From contig NZ_JAHXPQ010000003.1 in the NCBI RefSeq assembly GCF_019391655.1, positions 310,001-374,000 of the forward strand: a stretch of DNA of 64,000 bases, read 5' to 3'. Below, piece after piece: positions 42,374 through 51,664 of the stretch. Both the position numbers and the translations under genes were made by a program. The notes beneath the pieces are model-generated. The model made no database searches, was not told where the DNA came from, and worked only from the letters and a program-made list of their open reading frames with translations. Source of the DNA: Mucilaginibacter rivuli (GTDB lineage: Bacteria > Bacteroidota > Bacteroidia > Sphingobacteriales > Sphingobacteriaceae). How positions within the stretch are numbered: the stretch's first letter is position 1; every line of letters starts with the position of its first letter.

Positions 42374-43381
42374 ATGCCCCAAATTACGATAAAGGAACTT
42401 GCAGCCCGTTTAAACCTCTCCATTTCTACGGTATCGCGTGCGCTGAGTGATAGCCACGAGATAAGTAAAGCTACACGCGATAAAGTAAGGGCATTAGCGC
42501 AAGAGCTAAATTATATACCCAACCTGTATGCCAGCGGCTTGCGAAGCCAAAAGAGTAAAACCATTGCTGTTATCATCCCCGAAATACTGAACAATTTTTT
42601 TGCGTTAGCGATTGATGGCATTGAGGAAATAGCCCAGCAAAATGGCTACCATGTACTGATATATTTAACGCACGACGACCATATTAAGGAAGCCGCCATG
42701 GTGCAGCATTTACTGAATGGCCGCGTTGATGGTATTTTAATGTCGGTAGCGGCCGAAACCAAAGACACAAGCCACATAGCCGAGTTTGCCAATATGCAAA
42801 TACCGGTTGTGTTTTTTGACAGGATATGCGATGATTTTAAAACCATAAAATTTGTTACCGACGATGAGCATTGCGGTTTTATTGCCACCAAACACCTTGC
42901 CGAACGCGGGTGCAAAAACATTGCTTATCTATCGCTCTCCAAAAACCTGTCGATAGACCAAAAGCGTATGGATGGTTACCTGGATGCCTGCAAAAACCTG
43001 CAACTAAAAACAAACATTATAGCCTGCACGCAAAAAGACATCGAAAACGAACAGATAATAAGCAATTTACTAAAAACCGATAAAAGCATTGATGGCATTT
43101 TCGCTTCGGTTGAAAAGCTGGCTATCAGCACCTATGAGGTTTGTAACCGGCTGCACATTAACATACCGGGGCAGTTAAAAATAATAAGCTTTTCAAACCT
43201 GCGTATTGCATCGCTGTTAAAGCCATCGTTAACTACCATTAACCAGCCAGCCTTCGAAATTGGCAAGCAAGCCGCCGTAGCCTTGTTCCGCGCATTAAAA
43301 AACAATACCATTTTTACCCAAAGCGAAGAAATTGTGGTTCCATCCACGCTCATCATCCGCGATTCGACCGCTGCAAAATAA
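42374..43381 (+). CDS. LacI-family transcriptional regulator
   Basis: 335 residues from MPQITIKELAARLNL. The HTH is SISTVSRALSDSHEISKATR with the hinge LNYIPNLYASGLR. The C-terminal periplasmic-binding-like domain (TIAVIIPEILNNFFALAIDG, FDRICDDFKTIKFVTDDE) binds a sugar ligand. Upstream codons in the same frame at 42305 overlap the operator and are not used. It probably regulates the divergent GH2 gene. Confidence 0.9.
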   Translation: MPQITIKELAARLNLSISTVSRALSDSHEISKATRDKVRALAQELNYIPNLYASGLRSQKSKTIAVIIPEILNNFFALAIDGIEEIAQQNGYHVLIYLTHDDHIKEAAMVQHLLNGRVDGILMSVAAETKDTSHIAEFANMQIPVVFFDRICDDFKTIKFVTDDEHCGFIATKHLAERGCKNIAYLSLSKNLSIDQKRMDGYLDACKNLQLKTNIIACTQKDIENEQIISNLLKTDKSIDGIFASVEKLAISTYEVCNRLHINIPGQLKIISFSNLRIASLLKPSLTTINQPAFEIGKQAAVALFRALKNNTIFTQSEEIVVPSTLIIRDSTAAK

Positions 43382-43481
43382 TTATTGAAAAAATTAATTA
43401 TCTAAAATACTGTAAATCAAAACAGTTCAAAAACAGCAATGCAGTATATGCCACATCAATTAAAAATCTTTTAAAATAGTA

Positions 43482-43512
43482 TTTGCAAAAGCATTTTGCT
43501 TTACTATCTTTG
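43482..43512 (+). promoter_or_regulatory. tRNA-Pro promoter
   Basis: TTTG at 43482-43485, a 19-bp spacer and TATCTTTG at 43505-43512 match the Bacteroidetes primary sigma consensus exactly. The predicted start is about 5 bases before the mature tRNA. Confidence 0.85.
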
Positions 43513-43522
43513 CAACCCCAAA

Positions 43523-43596
43523 CGGGATGTAGCGTAGCCCGGTATCGCGCCACATTTGGGATGTGGAGGCCGCAGGTTCGAATCCTGCCATCCCGA
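43523..43596 (+). tRNA. tRNA-Pro (UGG anticodon)
   Basis: The acceptor stem CGGGATG pairs with CATCCCG, with discriminator A at 43596. The anticodon stem-loop is CCACA-TTTGGGA-TGTGG with anticodon TGG. The T loop is GGTTCGAATCC. CCA is not encoded. A terminator follows. The gene is 74 bases and alone, with no neighbouring tRNA. Confidence 0.97.
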
Positions 43597-43604
43597 CGAT
43601 ACCA

Positions 43605-43640
43605 AAAAACCGCCTTTAAAGAAATTTAAAGGCGGTTTTT
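43605..43640 (+). terminator. tRNA-Pro terminator
   Basis: AAAAACCGCCTTTAAA pairs perfectly with TTTAAAGGCGGTTTTT around a GAAA loop, then GTTTTT. It is the strongest hairpin of the region. Confidence 0.93.
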
Positions 43641-43804
43641 GTTTTTATAATCATTTTACATGAATTTCAACTTGTTTTAAATCAGCACATTATTGGTTCC
43701 TATCCCTACTGATAATTTCTGGCTATGGGAATTAAAGGGTAGGCTTCATCAATATCCTAATCAAAATAAATCAATGGGTATTGACTGAAATCTACCATTT
43801 CTGG

Positions 43805-43844
43805 AATAAAGAGACAGGCGGAAGATTCCACCTGTCTCTTTATT
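43805..43844. terminator. terminator after the DUF5107-TPR gene
   Basis: AATAAAGAGACAGG (43805-43818) pairs perfectly with CCTGTCTCTTTATT (43831-43844). It ends the minus-strand sugar cassette. The 160 bases between it and the tRNA terminator hold no ORF or feature that I can support. Confidence 0.9.
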
Positions 43845-43871
43845 TATTAATATTTCATTGATACCTATTCT

Positions 43872-46800
43872 TTAGCTAACTGAGGCCGCTGATATGGTAT
43901 TTTTAAGTCCAGTTAGATACCCGAGATGCATCTGCGCGCCAAAATGCATGGCATCGTTTTTTGTCACATCGTTGAATGCCTGTTGTGCTTCATCTGTTTT
44001 TTTGAGTCCAAGGTATCCCAATCCGGCAATATAACGACAGTGAATATAATTGCGAAGCTTCAGATCATCTTCAAATATCAACAGGTCGGGTAATGATACC
44101 GCGAAATAATCAACACGTACCTCGTCCTGTTCATGTGCCAGCCCATAGTTTACCAGGTTGTTAAATATTGCCGTGGCAATTTCCGGCTTATGTAATTTTT
44201 CCCAGGCTAGGCCCTGGTAAAATATCTTATCAGGTTGCTGGTCGTTGTAAAACATCGCTGCACTCGGCTCTGATAAGCCCTGGGTTGCTACCCCCCAGTA
44301 AAACGCTGCCTTTTCTGTATCGCCCAAGCCTTGATAAGCACAGCCAAGCCAATAAAAATTGTCATTTTCCTGTGCGCCGGGCAGTTTACCTTCGCCAAGG
44401 TTATGAGGGTATTTCTGCGCCTCGTTAAGTTTTATAATCGCATCAGCATAAGCAACCTGGCTAATGTCTGCTTTAGCTAATTCTGTCAAACTATAAATAT
44501 ACTGGCCCGAAACTCTACCTTCGCCGCCCTCCCAGGGATGGAATTTACGGCTCATTATCTGTTGGTATGCTGCGGTATAGTCACCCAGATAGTTCTTCAA
44601 TGCCGCTATCTCCAGGTACAGATCATCGCGTTGCTCTGCAACTTCAAAGTGGCTGGTTAAAAATTTCAGCCGTGTGCCGCATTCGTAATTGAGTTTTTTA
44701 TACAGTTGGTCCAGTTCCATCAGCACACGTGCATCATTTGGGTTCAGGCTGAAAGCTTTTTCAAACAATACGAGCGCTTTTTCAGGATCATTTTGTTTAT
44801 TGTACGCCGCGATAGCCAAGTTCCGGAATACCGTTGGGAAAGTAGTGTCAATAGCTGCCGAAAGTTCCCAGCATTCAATCGCATCAGTGTACTGGCGTTT
44901 GTCGTACCAAAGGTTACCAAGGTAATAATGGGCCTTCGCGTCGGCGCTATTATTCTGTATAGCAAATTGCAATACAGCAATATCTTCAAGCCTGTTTGGA
45001 AAACAATAATCGGAATTGGCAGCGGCGCCGATCTTTAAATACCGGTCTGCAGATATAGTATCTCCTTTCAGAGCATTGAAATTTGCGAGGTAATAGCATA
45101 ACATCGGATCATTTTCGGGGGCGTTATTAACCATCAAAAGCAAGTCAATGGCCTCGTCATACAATCCTACGTTGGCATAGTCTATCGCATATTCAATTAA
45201 GGTATTCGCTTGTCCGCGACAAAGTTCTTCCAGTTGCTTTAGTTTTTCAGCTGCTTCATCATACCTTTGTAGCGCTTGCAAACTACGGTACAATTCAAAC
45301 AGGGCGCTCAAATTAAAGCCATCACGTTTAAGGGCATAACGGCATACCTCGAGCGATTCTTCTATCCTCAACAACATTCGTAGCGCTCTTGCTTTTATCA
45401 GGTAAGCTTTTCCGTTCCGGGCATTCCGGTCAATCGACTGGTTAATATGTTCTAAAGCCCGTTCGGCATCGTTATTCCTAAGATCAATTTGTGCAACCGC
45501 ATAGTATGCTACATCCTGCCATCCGGCATTCCAGGCAGCTTTAAAAAAGGCATCGTAAGCTTTTTTATAATCTTTGATATACCAATACGCAAGGCCAAGA
45601 TTGTAGTAAGGCTCACCATTGTACGGATTGGGATTACGCTGCGTAATAGTTTGGACAGCGGTTTTTAAATAAGGTATCGCATCTGCAAATTTACCTCTTC
45701 GCAGCAGCCACAAACCCATGGCATTATTATTCCTGATGTCGGAGGGCGCTCTTTTTAATGCCTCCTCGTAATAAGGTATCGGGCTATAAGTGGCATGGCG
45801 GTATTGTTCCAAATGTTGCCCTGTCAAAAACAACTGCTCGGCAGAATCCATTTGTTCCGGCAAAATGGCAGGCTTTGCCGCTTCCGGAAGTTCCCGTTCA
45901 TCGTTCGACTCGGCATAGCAAATCAATTTGTTACCCAAAGCATCATAAACCGATAGTGTAAGCAATTCCGACGATCCGACAGGAACCGTTACCTGCTTTT
46001 CAAAAACATCTTCCGGCCTTAGTGATGCCGTCCACTCCTGGAGCGTTTGGCTCGCGGTAGCGAGTAGAATGCGCACGTCAGCAATTTCCGATGTTGCAAA
46101 AACAGTTACTTTTAACGAGCCGTCTTTTTCCTCCAAACCTAATAGTATATCCCTTGTCGCGTTTTTAACGAGGCCAACCTTGCGGTATGGTAAAAAGTAT
46201 TGGGTAAACGACTTTTCTTCATTGGGCATCAGCCAGGTAAAATCGGGTTGGTTGTCCGTAAACATCCCGGTCATCAATTCAATATACGGGCCATCTTCAT
46301 CCGTAAGGTTACGATCCCAGGCTACACCAAAGTCGCCGTTGCCCCATGTCCACTGCTTTTTGCCCGGTGATACATGATGGTCTGCCACGTGAAGCACGCC
46401 CGCTTCCGTATCGTGCTCATAACCTCCTACAAAATCGTATTCAGAATTAACGGCCATATAGGATGTTGGCACCGGAATATTTTTGTATCGGGAAATATCG
46501 GTTCCGGGCGAATAATCTACTTTATAGTATGTACCTGTCGCTATCGGGAAAGTTGAAACGTCACGTTTACCATGATCAAACACCGCATGTACATCGGGCG
46601 GAAATACGCTTTGGTAATGATCACCCACGCTTACTGCCGGGTTGGCCCACCATAAAAAAGTTTGTGGCAGGTTGGTACGGTTATACAGTTGCGCTTTTAT
46701 TTCGAGATAAGCCTTGTCGGGATATAAAGTAAAGCCCGCCATACCTTTTGTACGGAACATCTTTTCCACTTCGTTCACCCAAATGGTTTTACTGCCATCT

Positions 46801-47213
46801 TCGTTTTCTTCAATTTTATAATCTACCGGATCGAAAGTACTGGGCCTATGGTGTTGCGGCCAGTTAAACTCAATGCCGCCGGATATCCAGGGCCCGCACA
46901 AGCCTACCAGGGCGGGTTTGATGACCTGGTTGTAATATATAAAGTGGCGGTTAGCGATCTTGTCAAAAGCCATTTGCACACGTCCCCCAATTTCCGGGAG
47001 GATCATAATCTTCAGGTATTTATTTTCCAGGAAAAGGCCATTGTATTCCTCATCTACTTTCTCATCGGCTATCTTTTCGATAACAGGATGCGGATAAACC
47101 ACGCCACTACTTCCCTGGTAAACCCTGTTTTCAAAAAACATGGGGTTTTTATCAGCTTCAGCCACCTTATATGTAGGTATAACAACCTTTTCCTGCCAAA
47201 CTTGAACTTTCAT
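43872..47213 (-). CDS. DUF5107-domain protein with TPR repeats
   Basis: 1113 residues, cytosolic by lack of a signal. The N-terminal DUF5107 domain (about 15-340) has the galactose-mutarotase-like beta-sandwich signatures LENKYLKIMILPEIGGRVQM and GGIEFNWPQHHRPSTFDPVD. The rest (about 455-1090) is a chain of TPR units (AMGLWLLRRGKFADAIPYL, YYNLGLAYWYIKDYKKAYDA). DUF5107-TPR proteins are linked to sugar loci in Bacteroidetes and Firmicutes and may handle an aldose. The MFS sugar porter starts 18 bases upstream, so they are an operon. Confidence 0.85.
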   Translation of the reverse strand: MKVQVWQEKVVIPTYKVAEADKNPMFFENRVYQGSSGVVYPHPVIEKIADEKVDEEYNGLFLENKYLKIMILPEIGGRVQMAFDKIANRHFIYYNQVIKPALVGLCGPWISGGIEFNWPQHHRPSTFDPVDYKIEENEDGSKTIWVNEVEKMFRTKGMAGFTLYPDKAYLEIKAQLYNRTNLPQTFLWWANPAVSVGDHYQSVFPPDVHAVFDHGKRDVSTFPIATGTYYKVDYSPGTDISRYKNIPVPTSYMAVNSEYDFVGGYEHDTEAGVLHVADHHVSPGKKQWTWGNGDFGVAWDRNLTDEDGPYIELMTGMFTDNQPDFTWLMPNEEKSFTQYFLPYRKVGLVKNATRDILLGLEEKDGSLKVTVFATSEIADVRILLATASQTLQEWTASLRPEDVFEKQVTVPVGSSELLTLSVYDALGNKLICYAESNDERELPEAAKPAILPEQMDSAEQLFLTGQHLEQYRHATYSPIPYYEEALKRAPSDIRNNNAMGLWLLRRGKFADAIPYLKTAVQTITQRNPNPYNGEPYYNLGLAYWYIKDYKKAYDAFFKAAWNAGWQDVAYYAVAQIDLRNNDAERALEHINQSIDRNARNGKAYLIKARALRMLLRIEESLEVCRYALKRDGFNLSALFELYRSLQALQRYDEAAEKLKQLEELCRGQANTLIEYAIDYANVGLYDEAIDLLLMVNNAPENDPMLCYYLANFNALKGDTISADRYLKIGAAANSDYCFPNRLEDIAVLQFAIQNNSADAKAHYYLGNLWYDKRQYTDAIECWELSAAIDTTFPTVFRNLAIAAYNKQNDPEKALVLFEKAFSLNPNDARVLMELDQLYKKLNYECGTRLKFLTSHFEVAEQRDDLYLEIAALKNYLGDYTAAYQQIMSRKFHPWEGGEGRVSGQYIYSLTELAKADISQVAYADAIIKLNEAQKYPHNLGEGKLPGAQENDNFYWLGCAYQGLGDTEKAAFYWGVATQGLSEPSAAMFYNDQQPDKIFYQGLAWEKLHKPEIATAIFNNLVNYGLAHEQDEVRVDYFAVSLPDLLIFEDDLKLRNYIHCRYIAGLGYLGLKKTDEAQQAFNDVTKNDAMHFGAQMHLGYLTGLKNTISAASVS

Positions 47214-47231
47214 ATCTAATATTAATCTCTC

Positions 47232-48587
47232 TTAATGTCCTGTAAAATTGTGCTCCAATTGTTCGAGTGTCTGTCCCTTGGTTTCTTTTACGCGGCTTTT
47301 GATAAACAGGTAACCCAAAAAGCAAATGCCTGCATATAAGTAAAATGGGCCATAAGTACCCAGGTGCTCGGCGAGGATAGGAAATGTGAATACCAAAATA
47401 AAATAGGCTATCCATAACGATACGATGGCTACCGAAGATGCTGCACTACGGATATTATTAGGAAATATCTCTGAGATTAATACCCAGGTTACCGGTGCCA
47501 GCGAAGTTGCGTAAAGCGCGATAGGAAGGAGTACAAACACCGAGATCCATATCATCGGGGCATGAGATTTTAAAAGCCACGCCAGGATAACATAAGATAC
47601 TGCCAGGCCAATTGAGCCTGCAAGCATTAGCGGTCGGCGACCCAGTTTGTCAACCTGCCACATGGCTATTACTGTGAAAAGTAAATTAACAATACCAATA
47701 GCCACCGTTTCGAACAGTTGATGATTAAGATTTGCACCTACCGACTTGAAAATTGTTGAGGTGTAATTAAATACAACATTGATGCCACACAGTTGCTGAA
47801 ACACCGCTAACGTAATGCCGATGACTACTGCAGCCCTTACTCCTTTTGAAAAAACCGCTGAAAATGATTGATTTTTTTTTTGGTTCGACTCGCCAATGGC
47901 CGCTACAGTGGTTTGTGCAAACTCCTCCGATCCTATTTTTGTCAGGATGCCTACCGCTTTGGCTGTTTGCCCGATGGAGATGAGCCACCTTGGGCTTTCG
48001 GGAAGAAAAACTACCCCTACTAAAAACAGTAAGGATGGTATTAGCCCTAAGCCAAACATCCAACGCCAGGCTTCATGCATATCGGCCAGCAGGTAGTTTA
48101 CTAAGTTGGTGATGAGAATACCGGTAACAATGGTTAACTGATTGATAGCCACATTGCGCCCCCGCATGTGGGCCGGTGATATTTCGGCTATATACATGGG
48201 GCTTAACATCGAAGCCATACCCACGCCAATACCCGCGCAAAACCGCATCAGTACAAAAACAGTTAATCCCGGAGAGAGGGCCATGCCAACCGATGAAATA
48301 GCAAAAATTCCGGCCGCGATCATTAAGCCGGGGCGACGCCCGTACCTATCAGCCAGTTTGCCGGCCAAAAGGCAACCTACAATACAGCCCAATGCAAGGG
48401 AACCGGTGAGGAAACCCTCCCACCAACTGGATAGATGAAAAGCTGTTTTCAAAAAAGGAAGGGCGCCGGAAATGACTGCAAAATCAAACCCAAAAAGATA
48501 CCCGCCCAGCGCTGATATAAATGAGATACCGAGAATATACCGGTTGTTAAACTTAATTGTTGCTTGCTGCGCTGCTGTAGTTTGCAT
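47232..48587 (-). CDS. MFS sugar porter (sugar:H+ symporter)
   Basis: 451 residues with 12 predicted helices. Sugar-porter signatures: YLFGFDFAVISGALPFLK, GKLADRYGRRPGLM (loop 2-3), MRGRNVAINQLTIV, FLPESPRWL (PESPR motif) and a matching second-half VDKLGRRPLMLAG. It imports a monosaccharide with protons. The DUF5107-TPR gene follows within 18 bases on the same strand. An AraC regulator is divergent. Confidence 0.9.
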   Translation of the reverse strand: MQTTAAQQATIKFNNRYILGISFISALGGYLFGFDFAVISGALPFLKTAFHLSSWWEGFLTGSLALGCIVGCLLAGKLADRYGRRPGLMIAAGIFAISSVGMALSPGLTVFVLMRFCAGIGVGMASMLSPMYIAEISPAHMRGRNVAINQLTIVTGILITNLVNYLLADMHEAWRWMFGLGLIPSLLFLVGVVFLPESPRWLISIGQTAKAVGILTKIGSEEFAQTTVAAIGESNQKKNQSFSAVFSKGVRAAVVIGITLAVFQQLCGINVVFNYTSTIFKSVGANLNHQLFETVAIGIVNLLFTVIAMWQVDKLGRRPLMLAGSIGLAVSYVILAWLLKSHAPMIWISVFVLLPIALYATSLAPVTWVLISEIFPNNIRSAASSVAIVSLWIAYFILVFTFPILAEHLGTYGPFYLYAGICFLGYLFIKSRVKETKGQTLEQLEHNFTGH

Positions 48588-48765
48588 AACGTTAAAACTT
48601 CTCCTTAAATGGCTATGGTTTGAGTTAATTGCTGTACTTTACCGGCTAAACGCCAGCAATGGTACAACTCATTATCAGTTATATTGGTTAAGCTAAAATA
48701 GTCACTCCCCGCTTGCTTAGCAATGGATAATCGATTGCAAAACATGGACTATCTAACTTTTTACT

Positions 48766-48775
48766 CTAAGCTTAG
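48766..48775. promoter_or_regulatory. 10-bp palindrome between divergent sugar genes
   Basis: CTAAGCTTAG is self-complementary, with TTACT and GTAAC flanks that extend the symmetry partly. It is in the 298-base gap between the MFS gene and the AraC gene and could be a regulator site. I see nothing else in that gap. Confidence 0.35.
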
Positions 48776-48874
48776 TAACCTATACAGCATAAACAATATT
48801 CTTATTTTAACACACCATACCCTTGTTTGATACATGGATATAAATTGATTATTTACCTTTATCATATTAAAGCT

Positions 48875-48881
48875 AAAGGAG
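48875..48881 (+). promoter_or_regulatory. canonical Shine-Dalgarno before the AraC gene
   Basis: AAAGGAG stands 4 bases before the ATG at 48886. Other starts in this window lack such a site, so this is unusual for the host and supports the chosen start. Confidence 0.6.
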
Positions 48882-48885
48882 AAGA

Positions 48886-49791
48886 ATGAGCAGCCACCCG
48901 GTAAATTTCAAAAAAGACGGATTTGAAGGCCAGCGCGCTATTGTAATACCAAAGCCGATATTGACCAGGTTTTGTACAGAAAATGATGCCATTAAGGGTG
49001 CCTATATAACAGACATCGGCTATTACCCTAAAGCAAAATTTCATAGAAGAGAGAGGCCAGCAGGAGCAGATCAGAACATTTTGATTTATTGTATTGATGG
49101 AAGGGGAACAGTTAACATTAACTCTCTTACTTATGATATTGCTCCGGGTGATTTTATTATTATACCCCACAGCATTAAACACTCATACGAAACTGATGAA
49201 AGCAGCCCATGGACCATTTATTGGTGCCATTTCAAAGGATTGCAATCAGATGCGATAGTAGAACAAATAATTTCAAAAGAACAGAGTTATCGGTATAGTG
49301 TTAAGTTTGTTGACGATCGGATTGATCTTTTTGATAAGCTTTACAGCTTTTTAGAACAAGGTTACAGCCTGGAAAATCTTACTTATGTTAATCTGTTGCT
49401 TTTGCAATACTTATGTTCATTTGCATTCCGCGACAGATTTTATACAATCCGCCCTGAAACCCATGCAGAGCCCGCCGAAAAATCGATTTTGTTTATGCAG
49501 AGCAACCTGGATAAAGGCCTGACATTATCAGAATTGGCGGCTTCTGTCAATCTATCTGTCAGCCATTATATATTCTTATTTAAAAAGAAAACAGGATTTT
49601 CGCCTATTGATTATTTTAATCACCTCAAAATTCAAAAGGCCTGTCAATACCTGCAATTTACAGATCTAAGAATTAGGGAGATCGCCTTTAAAATCGGTAT
49701 TGATGATCAATTTTATTTTTCAAGACTATTTAACCGGACTATGGGGTTTGGGCCCAAAGAATATCGCAAAAGCAGATCCGCTGTCAAATAA
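48886..49791 (+). CDS. AraC-family transcriptional regulator
   Basis: 301 residues. The N-terminal cupin sugar sensor is around IYCIDGRGTVNINSLTYDIA. The C-terminal HTH is SELAASVNLSVSHYIFLFKK and LRIREIAFKIGIDDQFYFSR with the FGPKEYRKS end. It is divergent from a sugar transport and DUF5107 operon and most likely activates it with the imported sugar as signal. A clear Shine-Dalgarno site precedes it, and the gene looks more AT-rich than its neighbours, a possible sign of transfer. Confidence 0.88.
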   Translation: MSSHPVNFKKDGFEGQRAIVIPKPILTRFCTENDAIKGAYITDIGYYPKAKFHRRERPAGADQNILIYCIDGRGTVNINSLTYDIAPGDFIIIPHSIKHSYETDESSPWTIYWCHFKGLQSDAIVEQIISKEQSYRYSVKFVDDRIDLFDKLYSFLEQGYSLENLTYVNLLLLQYLCSFAFRDRFYTIRPETHAEPAEKSILFMQSNLDKGLTLSELAASVNLSVSHYIFLFKKKTGFSPIDYFNHLKIQKACQYLQFTDLRIREIAFKIGIDDQFYFSRLFNRTMGFGPKEYRKSRSAVK

Positions 49792-49945
49792 CGGAGACCT
49801 TTAGTACTAAATCAATACCTTATTACAACTGCGTCTATTTCTTCAAAAAGGAAACAAAATCCGTTTCAAAATTGTGAGTAATTGCATATTTTATTTGCGC
49901 AAGTAAATAATTGCATTTAAATTTACAAGCATATACTTGCATAAA

Positions 49946-50278
49946 ATGATAGCCAGACGAGATGTATTTCAAGCCATAGCCGACCCTACCCGCAGGGCTA
50001 TTATCAACCTTGTTGCCACACAACCCCGTAATGTAAATGCCATTGCCGATGAGTTTGCAATAACCCGGCAGGCGGTATCATTACACCTCAAAATACTAAT
50101 AGAATGTGAACTGGTAAGTGTAAAAAAAGAAGGCCGTGACCGGCTTTGCGAAGCACGTTTGGATCAGCTTAGCGAAGTATCGGCCTGGATTAACCAGTAC
50201 AAACAGCATTGGGAAAGCAAATTTGATGCAATGGAAACATATATCGAAAAACTAAAAAAAGAACGACATGGAAAGTAA
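49946..50278 (+). CDS. ArsR-family transcriptional regulator
   Basis: 110 residues from MIARRDVFQAIADPTRR; a TTG at 49937 is an in-frame but poorer start. The winged HTH is VNAIADEFAITRQAVSLHLK, with recognition helix and beta hairpin VKKEGRDRLCEARLD. No metal-binding cysteine cluster is visible (one cysteine, and one in the hairpin), so it is probably not a metal sensor. The SRPBCC gene overlaps its 3' end by 11 bases, a common arrangement. An imperfect CAAG-N6-CTTG dyad is upstream (near 49926-49939). Confidence 0.88.
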   Translation: MIARRDVFQAIADPTRRAIINLVATQPRNVNAIADEFAITRQAVSLHLKILIECELVSVKKEGRDRLCEARLDQLSEVSAWINQYKQHWESKFDAMETYIEKLKKERHGK

Positions 50279-50720
50279 CAGCACAAAAGACAGGGAGCTG
50301 GTCATCACCAGAAAGCTAGACGCCCCCGTAGCACTGGTATGGGAAGTTTGGACCAACGCAGAGCATATTGCCAACTGGTGGGGGCCCGATGGTTTTACCA
50401 ATACCATTACCAAAATGGATATAACACCTGGCGGCGAATGGGACCTGGTAATGCATGGCCCCGATGGTACCGATTATAAGAACAAAAGCGTTTTTAAAGA
50501 GGTGGTTCCATTTAAAAAAATAGTTTACCAACACGTATCGGCACCTAAGTTTATCGCAACCATCACTTTTGAAGAGCAGGGCGAGCAAACCCTGCTTAAC
50601 TGGCACATGCTTTTTGAAACTGCCGAGCAATTTATCCAGGTAGTTAAAACCTTTAAAGCTGATGAAGGCTTGAAACAAAATATAGAGAAACTCAATGTTT
50701 ATCTATCAGGATTACAATAA
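50268..50720 (+). CDS. SRPBCC/AHSA1-like protein
   Basis: 150 residues. LDAPVALVWEVWTNAEHIAN and the conserved WWGPDGFTNTI match the AHSA1-like START fold. It starts inside the ArsR coding region and is translationally coupled to it. Proteins of this pair are common in soil bacteria and lack a proven function. Confidence 0.88.
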   Translation: MESNSTKDRELVITRKLDAPVALVWEVWTNAEHIANWWGPDGFTNTITKMDITPGGEWDLVMHGPDGTDYKNKSVFKEVVPFKKIVYQHVSAPKFIATITFEEQGEQTLLNWHMLFETAEQFIQVVKTFKADEGLKQNIEKLNVYLSGLQ

Positions 50721-50736
50721 CCAATAAAAAAAGCAA

Positions 50737-51519
50737 ATGAAAAACGCTCTTAAATCGGGCTACGCGCCTGTAAACGGCCTTAATATGTATTATGAAATAC
50801 ATGGCGATGGCAACATGCCACTGGTATTGATACATGGCGGCGGTTCTACAATTGAAACATCTTTCAGCAATATATTACACCTGCTATCAGCACATTATAA
50901 AGTTATCGCTGTTGAGCTTCAAGCCCATGGCCGCACTAATGACCGTACCGCTCCGGAGTCTTTTGAGCAGGATGCTGATGACGTAGCAACATTGCTCAAG
51001 TATTTAAATATTGGTAAAGCAAACTTTTTTGGCTTTAGTAATGGTGGCACTACTACTTTACAAATTGCCATAAGGCATAGCGGCGTAGTCAATAAAATAA
51101 TAACGCTGGCAGCCGCCTACCGCAGGGATGGTTTTTTTGATGGATTTTTTGATGGTTTTGAGAACGCATCTCTGGATAGTATGCCCGGCCCGTTAAAAAC
51201 AGCCTTTTTAGCCGTTAACCCTGATGAAAATGCTTTGCTTAACATGTTCAACAGGGATGTTGAACGGATGAAAAATTTTACAGACATACCTGATAGTGAT
51301 ATCCTGGCTATTAACGCATCCGCACTGATCATAGCGGGTGATAAGGATGTGATGAGCACCGAACATACCGTAAATATAGCCAGGTTAATTCCCGGTGCAC
51401 AACTTGCTATTTTACCGGGTATACATGGCGAGTGCATAGGTGAAATATGTACAGCAAAACCAGGCAGCAAAATGCCCGAAATTACCGTGATGCTGATCAG
51501 GGAGTTTCTGAACGGCTAA
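50737..51519 (+). CDS. alpha/beta hydrolase
   Basis: 260 residues, cytosolic. The oxyanion block is LIHGGGSTIET and the nucleophile elbow is GFSNGG with S101; an acid D is in AGDKDVMS and the histidine in GIHGECIG. The substrate is unknown. Residues 128-139 repeat DGFF three times, coded by a tandem 12-bp repeat at 51127-51160. It follows the SRPBCC gene by 16 bases and is the end of that operon (terminator at 51542). Confidence 0.88.
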   Translation: MKNALKSGYAPVNGLNMYYEIHGDGNMPLVLIHGGGSTIETSFSNILHLLSAHYKVIAVELQAHGRTNDRTAPESFEQDADDVATLLKYLNIGKANFFGFSNGGTTTLQIAIRHSGVVNKIITLAAAYRRDGFFDGFFDGFENASLDSMPGPLKTAFLAVNPDENALLNMFNRDVERMKNFTDIPDSDILAINASALIIAGDKDVMSTEHTVNIARLIPGAQLAILPGIHGECIGEICTAKPGSKMPEITVMLIREFLNG

Positions 51520-51541
51520 GCCCGTATTATAGATTACGCAA

Positions 51542-51579
51542 AGTGAAAAACGGCTGGCCTGTCCGTTTTTCACTCTTTT
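51542..51579 (+). terminator. rho-independent terminator
   Basis: AGTGAAAAACGG pairs perfectly with CCGTTTTTCACT around a 9-base loop and is followed by CTTTTTC. Confidence 0.9.
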
Positions 51580-51664
51580 TCTCCCCTTTTGCATAAAAAA
51601 CCGTACTTTTATGCATCTTATCAAAAACGGTGCTGGCAACAGCAAAATACAAAGCGTAATTGCA

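Noticed and set aside
43523..43596. tRNA-Pro as an attachment site of a mobile element
   Set aside because: I looked for a second copy of the 3' end GGTTCGAATCCTGCC in the window and found none, and there is no integrase gene.
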